Origin: Calonectria ilicicola
Taxonomy: Eukaryota; Ascomycota; Sordariomycetes; Hypocreales; Nectriaceae
Assembly (NCBI GenBank): GCA_020809705.1
Contig: CP085834.1
Span: 1,488,001 to 1,552,000 of the forward strand
Length of the DNA: 64,000 bases
Direction: 5' to 3'
Positions 57,431-64,000 of the stretch are shown here, in pieces. Below the pieces are notes generated by a model, which was not told the DNA's origin, did not search any database, and was given only the letters and a program-made list of their open reading frames with translations. The stretch's first letter is position 1. The number at the start of each line of letters is the position of its first letter. A program made the translations under genes and the position numbers.

Positions 57431-58981
57431 TTTGGCGATGTGTTTTTTCCGAGACAAGTTGTTTGGGGTTAGCTTGGATGAGAAGGATGAGCTCGAGTTG
57501 AAAATACAACAATACTTCGAGTTGGGGAATTCATGTTAAATATATCTATCTGAAATTCAAGGAGTTCTGTATGTCTATTGTCAAGTCTTGGCTCTGTATA
57601 GCGATAGGTGCATAGGTCCCCGGGATCCACCAAGGTCCCCGAGCGCAAGGCTGATGACCCTGGTTCGGGCTGAAGAGAGTTGGTTATAAATGGGTATTAT
57701 CCACGTCGTATTTGAGACTGTGCTCCGAATTGAGACAAGGAAGCGACATTATCAATCCCGGTGGATAAATGGGACCTGGAACATGGGCCCACATACGATG
57801 CATTCTGTCAGTGTTGGTACTCTGATTCGTTGACCCTATTAACCCATCGCCCTTTCTGAGAAATTTGTGAAGACGAAAGTCCCATTTCCAAGATAACACC
57901 ATCATGGAGGTGGATACCAGCCCATCCCGAAGCATCAACCATCCCCTGAATATGGACCCCTGTGCTCAACGGTCTGCCTTGCCAGGACAGTTTTCACTTT
58001 GAACTTCAACTTGCCAAGGGTTCCAGCTTCGGGCATGATACCCGCAATTTCCGTTTCTAAAGTAGGTGATAGAATCTTACTATTGGCCTACAGAAAATGA
58101 ATGGTGGTTGAGCATGGCACTTTTCGGAAAATTCCGCAATGACGAGCAGGCTCAGGATTATTGGCTCTCTGCGACCCTCTTCCAAGCACAAATGAGGGAA
58201 CTCGGGATCCCGTCAAGAATTTGTCTACTAAATGATGGCCTGGCCTCCATTTTTGGAACCCGATTAAGGAGCTAAGAGCGCAAAATGGAATAATCCAGTT
58301 TGTAAATGGCAACGTTCCGTAAGAGTGGTATACGACAGAAATAGCTGTCCTAGTTGGTAGCAGCCGTAGGCTGCCACGGGCCGCTACAAGCCGCCCTAAC
58401 AAGGGCTAATTCTCCCTATAAGAGGCCGCTTTCAGTGCCCTTAGCTAACTGAATAACCTTTATATCTCATTCAAACGATAAAAGCTTCCTCTTGTAGTTC
58501 TGCGTTACTCGCATTTCTAGCTTTAGATAAAAGAACAATTGATAAATATTAAAGGGTCTTGACGTTGTTCTGCTTGGAACAGTAAAGTGAGTTGTATGGC
58601 AAGGGGTTGTAGTCTTGATTTCACTGCTTGTATCTGTAAAATGGTTGTACAATCAAGGTGCTCCTAGTTTTACTGCTTGGTTGGGCTCATTGCTGTTTTT
58701 TCTTACATGAACTACTTTATAACAGCCCAACAGGCCTTTTTATTCAGCTCCGAAAGAGTATTTCGAGATAGAAGTAGCAGCCTTACTCTTAGACCTAAGG
58801 CAAGTCTAAAGGAAAACTGAGCCCCCCTAAAAAAAGAAAAAACCCCTTTGTGCAAAGCGAGATAAAGGCCAAATTTATTTCTTTTGTGTTTCTTTTCTCT
58901 CTTACACGTACGGCTGACAAAGGTCTAAAGAGGAGAATGCTAAATTCAGCTAATAGATCCAAGGCATGACCAGAGTACCAA
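57431..58981. other. Intergenic region with a possible solo LTR
   Basis: No gene is supported. ORFs at 57684-57938 (minus) and 58066-58275 (plus) show no recognised domain. Contains the LTR candidate at 58346-58724. A purine-rich stretch (near 58830-58850) lies before the GS gene. Confidence 0.4.
58346..58724 (+). repeat. Possible solo LTR of another element
   Basis: Starts TGTCCTAGTTGGTAGCAGCC and ends CTTTATAACA, with a TATA-like CCCTATAAGAGGCCGC near 58418 as in LTR promoters. I find no target-site duplication (ATAGC against GCCCA) and no second copy in the window, so this is only a candidate. Confidence 0.3.
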
Positions 58982-60346
58982 CTAAAAGATCAGTCTGAGC
59001 CGCTCATTAATCTCAGCCACCGTCATTTGGCTTGCGGCCTTGATTTCGCACCTCTTCAATCTCACAAACTCGTCCACCAACCGCGAACCCAAGGCAGCCC
59101 TTAAGACGTCATCATTCGCAAGCTGCGCTAGCCGACCCTCCAGAGAAGCAGGGATTAGGTCAGTGACTGCCAACTCGTCCTTGGAGATTGTTTCAAGCGG
59201 GTTAAACGACAAGTGTGATAGCAGCTTCACAGTCAGTTCCTTCTGGCTCTCGATGCCGGCGATGCCGGCCGCGATCAGGGCCGCAAATGCTAGGTATGGA
59301 TTCATGGCTGCGTCCGAGAAGCGCATCTCCCACAGGCCCGGCCGCCGCTCTCGTACCGCGCATGACTTGTTGTCGGGCCCCCAGCGCACCAGCTGTTTAG
59401 TCGTGTCGCAAGCGAGGCGCCGGTCGCTCTGGTGCACGCTGGGCATAGCAAAGGCCCCGATGGCAGCTAGACTTCCCAGAACACCGGATAGGAAATAATC
59501 AGCCGCCGCCGTGTCCGAGACGGAGACGCTCGCGTGCAGGCACTGATACAAATCGCCCTGCTCAAACGGGAACGGACACATAGTCGCCTCGTACCCGTGG
59601 CGCCGCGCCACCGTCTTGATGGCCTCACGGCAGTAGATGGCGGCATCCGCGGCCTGCAACGGCCCATACGGGGGTAGGACGATCTCGAAGAGCCCGGGAC
59701 CCATCCCCTCGGGGTGATACTTGAGTACGTCGATATCGGCGCGCGCTAGCGTCTGGACGATGTCATCGAGGACGCTGGCCAAGGCCTGATCGTACAAGAA
59801 CGTCGAGTTGAAGTTCGGGCGGGCTGTCGCCGGCCGTGTGAAGTCTGTGGCGCCTGACTTGTACAGGAGGAACTCGATCTCAACGCCGACCCGTATTTCC
59901 TGACCTGCAGCGCTCTGGGCCCACTGCACCTGCTTCGCTAGGATGGTCCTCGGACACAGGCTGAGTCCGCCGTCCTCGTCGACGCTGTTGTTGCTTGATT
60001 CCGCCGTGCCGGCTTCTCGGACGGCGCACATGACGATGGCGTGGCTTGGATAGAAGGAGCATGCTTTCAGCGTGGCCCAGTCCGGTACAATCTTGTCGAC
60101 GCCAAGCTGTAGTGCCTCTGGGTTTGCCGTGTCGAACGCCGTGATGCCCACGACGAACACAGACATGTTCGCATTGAAGGACCCGTCAGCGGCGACTTTG
60201 AGCGTGGCCTTTCTTGGCATGACAGACACGCGGAGCACCGCCGCGTGGTCCACGACGACGAAGCGAACGAATAGTACGTCCGAGTTGTCATCGAAAAAAT
60301 CTTGAACAATTGAAACTGCCGTCTTGGTTTCCATTTTCAGGTTCAT
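58982..60346 (-). CDS. Glutamine-synthetase-like (FluG C-domain-like) enzyme
   Basis: Single-exon ORF of 454 residues in the type I GS fold. Metal-binding GVEIEF is at residues 154-159. The ammonium/ATP side shows HPEGMGPGLFEIVLPP, the H-x-S segment LHASVSVS, the Arg segment CAVRERRPGLWEMRFSD and the family end NPYLAFAALIAAGIAGI. Such enzymes make gamma-glutamyl or other amide bonds from a carboxylate, an amine and ATP. It is codirectional with the NRPS fragment 565 bases upstream, and both are markedly GC-rich, so a role in tailoring or precursor supply for that pathway is likely but inferred. A TATAAAG on the minus strand (60487-60493) lies about 145 bases before the ATG. A second Met (residue 5) could be the start. 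Confidence 0.88.
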   Translation of the reverse strand: MNLKMETKTAVSIVQDFFDDNSDVLFVRFVVVDHAAVLRVSVMPRKATLKVAADGSFNANMSVFVVGITAFDTANPEALQLGVDKIVPDWATLKACSFYPSHAIVMCAVREAGTAESSNNSVDEDGGLSLCPRTILAKQVQWAQSAAGQEIRVGVEIEFLLYKSGATDFTRPATARPNFNSTFLYDQALASVLDDIVQTLARADIDVLKYHPEGMGPGLFEIVLPPYGPLQAADAAIYCREAIKTVARRHGYEATMCPFPFEQGDLYQCLHASVSVSDTAAADYFLSGVLGSLAAIGAFAMPSVHQSDRRLACDTTKQLVRWGPDNKSCAVRERRPGLWEMRFSDAAMNPYLAFAALIAAGIAGIESQKELTVKLLSHLSFNPLETISKDELAVTDLIPASLEGRLAQLANDDVLRAALGSRLVDEFVRLKRCEIKAASQMTVAEINERLRLIF

Positions 60347-60911
60347 TATTGGGGAACAGACCTAGATCCTGGGCTGCTGGGCTTGAGGTGTCGTGTAACG
60401 GAATGAAGGAGGTGGGTCGGGTAGTGATGAAAGAGGAGGAGGGGAGAGTGAAGAGGAGCCGGCCACTCGAGTGCGTGACCACGACTCTTTATAGACCTTT
60501 CTTTACTTGTATTGCGTGATATATTCCCCTGTAGCATGCCATTGATGACACTTGCGTTGCAGCGGCTACGAGCGCGATACTGACGGCAAAACCGGCCGTT
60601 TCCCTTGGCTCCGGGTGCCATATTTAACAAGCCTGGGTCCTTAGTGGACGAGCGGTTGCGTTGCACATATTTTTGGAAATCTTTTGAGATCTAACAGTAC
60701 TGAGACCTAGTCAGAGGTTGCAAAAAAGGCGAGCACGACTATTCTTATTGACTTGAGTATCTAGCCGTAATTTTTTGAACCTACGTCGAGTCGCGTACAC
60801 ACCATACATAAATGGTATTAAAAGCAGGGTTACACTGTTATCCAATCTACCTCCTTATCCAACATTCCCTAAACAGGGTCTATTACAACATAAACCTAGA
60901 TCACAAGATAC
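60347..60911. other. Intergenic region between NRPS end and GS-like gene
   Basis: Holds the NRPS 3' end signals and the GS promoter. The stretch 60720-60880 is more AT-rich. No ORF is supported. Confidence 0.5.
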
Positions 60912-63900
60912 TCATTTAGAGCCCTCCATAGGCGAATCTAAATTAGATAGCATCTCCCCCACAATATCCTCCACCGACCGCGCCAAAGTCAAGGCGAACT
61001 CATCCGTGAAGCTCGTGTTCCAATACACGAGAGCCAGCTGAATCTCCTCCGTATCGATTTTCCCTGTTAGCTCCATATCATGCTGTATATCAATGTTAGC
61101 CATCTATCCAATCCGCCTTCTTCTTCAACAGCAAGACCAACAAAGGGAGAAACAACGGCCCTAGGAAAATTAAACTTACCGCCAGCGGATCATAACCCCT
61201 TTTCCCTTCAAACCTCAGTCGGCTCTCCACGCCCGCATCATCTGGCGTCGCGAAGCGGTGGATGTTGATGATGGTATTGTACACCGGCCCAGCTGGCAGG
61301 GGCGGGTCCAGGACCCCGAGGAGTCGCTCCCGCATCTCGGGCCACGAGAAGTTCTGGAATGGCAACCGTGCCGTCATGGCGGCCTGTACGGTGCGTAGAA
61401 CGTCGCCGAGCGTCGGCGTCGTTATTAGGTTGAGATCGTACCGCGACAATACCGTGTTGAAGTAGGGGCCGGCCGCATCGCCGATGCCGTCGACAAGCGG
61501 CACGTCACGGCCCGACACGAGGTATCCAAACACGACGTCCGGTGAGCCCGGCAGGGCCCGCCGCAGCGCGACGGCCCAGGCTGCGTGGATGAGGTTGGGC
61601 ACGGTGACGACGGCGTCTTGGCAGAAGCGCTGCAGCGCGTTTAGCGTGGGTAGTCGAAGCGGGATCCAGCGCTGCTGGCGTGTGCCCGTCGGGTGGCGGT
61701 CGCCAGAAGCAGAGGCGTCGATAGGGAGGAGACTGGGCTGGATTCCCGTGAGCTGCTGTGTCCAGTACGCCACAGCCGGCCCCGACGCTCGGTGTGCCGT
61801 GTATCGAACCAGGTTCTGGAAGCTGGATGCAATCCCGTCAGGCAGTTGGCCCGCGTAAGCGAGGTTCCAGTCCCGGAGAAGGATGGCGACCGAGTTCCCG
61901 TCTAACAAGGCGTGACTGAGCTCCCACGAAAGAAAGACCTTATTCTGGGATACAAGTTGATGGAAGGTGAGATGATAGGGCGGCTCGCCGCGTTGGAGTT
62001 TACGATATACCATGTCTGTAGGTGGCGCTGCGTCACAGAACTCTTCGTTCATATTAACCCTCACATGCGTTATGGCCGGATCGTGATGGTTGAGCACAAC
62101 TTGCACGAATCCTGAGGATTTGGTCGGCACAAAGGCAGTCCGCAGAATTGGATGGCGGGCAACAAGCGTCGCAAACGCCTCTACAAGACGGATTGGGTCA
62201 ATGTTCTCACTAGACACGGTGCCCGTGACCTCAAAGTCGAGTCGGGTCATATGGTGCCCAACGGCCCTCTCCTCTGCATCGAGCATGTCGAGTTGGGTGG
62301 GGGTACACTTAGAAATGTCGTCCACCGTGTCCATATCAATGTCAAGCGACGGCAAGGTGTCTGTCAACAAGATATGCAGCTCTTCGTCGCTCGAGAGTTG
62401 CAGCAACGGGAAATCACCCGCCGTATATGTTCGCGGCAAGGTGGGCAAAATGGAGCTGGCTTCTTGCAGACAGGCTTGGAAGTCGTCAATCCAGCGGGTG
62501 ATGAGGTCGCGCTTCTGTGATCGGCTATGGTATGATACCTCAAAGCGAAGTTCGCCTTGATGGACGCCCACTTCAATGCCGAAGAGGGAAAAGCGGTCCT
62601 GCGAGGAAATCTTGTCCTGGACCGACAGATCAACGGCGGCAGGCTTAAAGAGCCCATCCGCATTTTCCAGCTCAGCAAAGTGGCCAGCGAAGTTGAGCAT
62701 AATCTCAGCTATGGGCGCTCCCGGAGCAGCAGCAGTAGTGGAACCAGAAGTTCCCGGATGCGATGGTGGTAATAACTGGCTGCAAGTGAAAGTGGCGAAA
62801 CCGTTGTCCATGAACTGGTTGCGTCGGTCTTTGGCCAAACAGACCGCTGTGGTGATATCTCGTGCCTCTTTTCGGTCAATCGGCACAGGGAACAGGGTCG
62901 TGAACCAACCCACCGTGCGGAGAATTTCGATGGAAGCACTCCACGGCTCACGGCCATGGCCCTCGAGGAAGACACTAGGTGGATCCCGGTCAACAAAAAC
63001 CCGGGCGAAAGAGGTGGCGACGGCGGCGAGGAATATATCGACAGGCTTAGAGGCCAAGGCCCTGTTGGAACCGCGGAGAAGCGATGACGAGGTGCCCTTA
63101 TCCAATACGAAGCTCTGCTGGCTGACATCTGAGGAAGTATTGCTGAACCCATACTCAAGGCCCCAGTATTTCGCAGCATCGAAGACTTGGAGGCGCTGCT
63201 GCTGCTGCAGGACGACAGATGGCTCCAGTTGCTGACAGTACTCGGCCTGTCGAGCAACCCAGGCTTGGAACGACATGGATGATCTAGGCAAGGAATTCGC
63301 TCGGCCTAGTGTGAGATCCTCGAGGTCCTTCAAAATCACCCGCCAGGATACCAAGTCAATCGACAGATGGTGAGCAATCAGGAACAAATACTGGTTTTCC
63401 CGTGTCTCAATCAACTCTGCTGCAAAGGTCGGACCTTTCTGGAAGTCTAGGCGAAGTTGGGACTCCGATGCGATGTGAGATACTCGATGTGTCATCTACG
63501 TTATGCACACTTAGGATTTGTTACGTGGGGTCGAACTTAGAGATGTATTGCCTAAAAGTGATCAGCTACTTTTTTTGCTAGACTTTTCAAGAAAGCAAAA
63601 GATGGACACAGGAAATAATGAAAAAGAAAAAACTCACTTCCAAGACCCCGAGTCGTGCTTGTAGCGAGCACGGAGCTGTGCATGGTGCTTCACTAGCGTC
63701 TCTAGGGCACTCGACAGGGTAGAAACAGGCACTCTTGAGGTTAGTTTCAGCAACATGCTCTGCTCAAAGCCATTGTTACCACTGGGCGTGATACGAAAAT
63801 AAAGCCTCTGGATTGGCGACAGCTCAAAGAGAACATCTTCGACCACTGAATCCGCGGCATCGTTCAGGACTCCACCCGGGATCTGCGAGCCGCCGGTGAG

Positions 63901-64000
63901 GTTTCGAGCGATCGCTGCGCTCGCCATCTCTCTCAAATTCCGAGACTTGGTGACATCTTGCACGGTGAGACGCAGCCCCGCCGCTCCAGCACTAGATACG
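60912..64000 (-). CDS. Nonribosomal peptide synthetase, C-terminal part (T-E-C)
   Basis: The 5' part lies beyond the window. From the right edge: the end of a thiolation domain (VSSAGAAGLRLTVQDV), then an epimerisation domain with LSPIQRLYF, HHLSIDLVSW near 63370 (the HHxxxDxxSW core), EGHGRE and RTVGWFT, then a terminal condensation-like domain with SHALLDG near 61920 in place of HHxxxDG, as in fungal releasing/cyclising C domains. The last exon is 61103-60912, after intron 61179-61104 (GTAAGT...ATAG), and ends DSPMEGSK. The order implies a D-configured last residue and release by the terminal C domain. One junction is irregular: after a good intron 63637-63552, the frame meets TAA at 63523-63521 and needs a +1 shift near 63490 to enter THRVSHIASESQ. 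This is either a lesion or a sequence error. Confidence 0.85.

Overview
The window is filamentous-ascomycete DNA, probably from the Aspergillaceae (Aspergillus/Penicillium type). Evidence: protein genes cut by short GT-AG introns of about 45-80 nt; fungal-only families (Pyr4-type terpene cyclase, HET domain, NACHT-ankyrin NLR, DUF3425 bZIP, Fungal_trans_2, NRPS); and AT-rich repeats whose copies differ almost only by C/T and G/A transitions, the mark of RIP.

Layout. (1) 1-2603: edge of a meroterpenoid gene cluster, a membrane terpene cyclase (cut by the window start) facing an FAD epoxidase. (2) 2604-18483: accessory region with intact genes (secreted Cys-rich protein, NmrA-like reductase, bZIP/DUF3425 regulator) mixed with genes broken by single stop codons (DUF6914-like gene, membrane protein, transcription factor) and a short-chain dehydrogenase that lacks its catalytic Lys and its C-terminus. 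(3) 19224-45127: one very AT-rich nest of transposons. Every insertion can be resolved from its terminal repeats and target-site duplications: an Ant1-like DNA transposon holds a solo LTR and a second pogo/Fot1-like transposon; that holds a chromovirus (Ty3/gypsy) on the minus strand; that in turn holds another chromovirus (plus strand), a related LTR element (minus strand, with its own solo LTR) and a tiny terminal-repeat element (TRIM) with identical LTRs. (4) 46563-49335: a Cys-rich membrane-protein gene with four in-frame stops and no frameshift. (5) 49623-56776: a HET-domain gene and a hydrolase-NACHT-ankyrin NLR gene transcribed divergently from one 0.75 kb gap, a likely allorecognition/cell-death module. 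(6) 57018-64000: a small two-helix membrane protein, a possible solo LTR, then a glutamine-synthetase-like gene beside the 3' end of an NRPS gene (T-E-C order), the edge of a second biosynthetic cluster.

Most unusual signals: the fully resolvable nest; a Cys-rich ORF antisense to the 3' end of the retrotransposons, kept in three copies and two LTR families; modular LTRs sharing one half but differing in U3, with arrays of GTGATC boxes; the run of lone, transition-compatible nonsense codons in genes on both sides of the nest, including TAG where a Trp is expected; and the HET/NLR pair.
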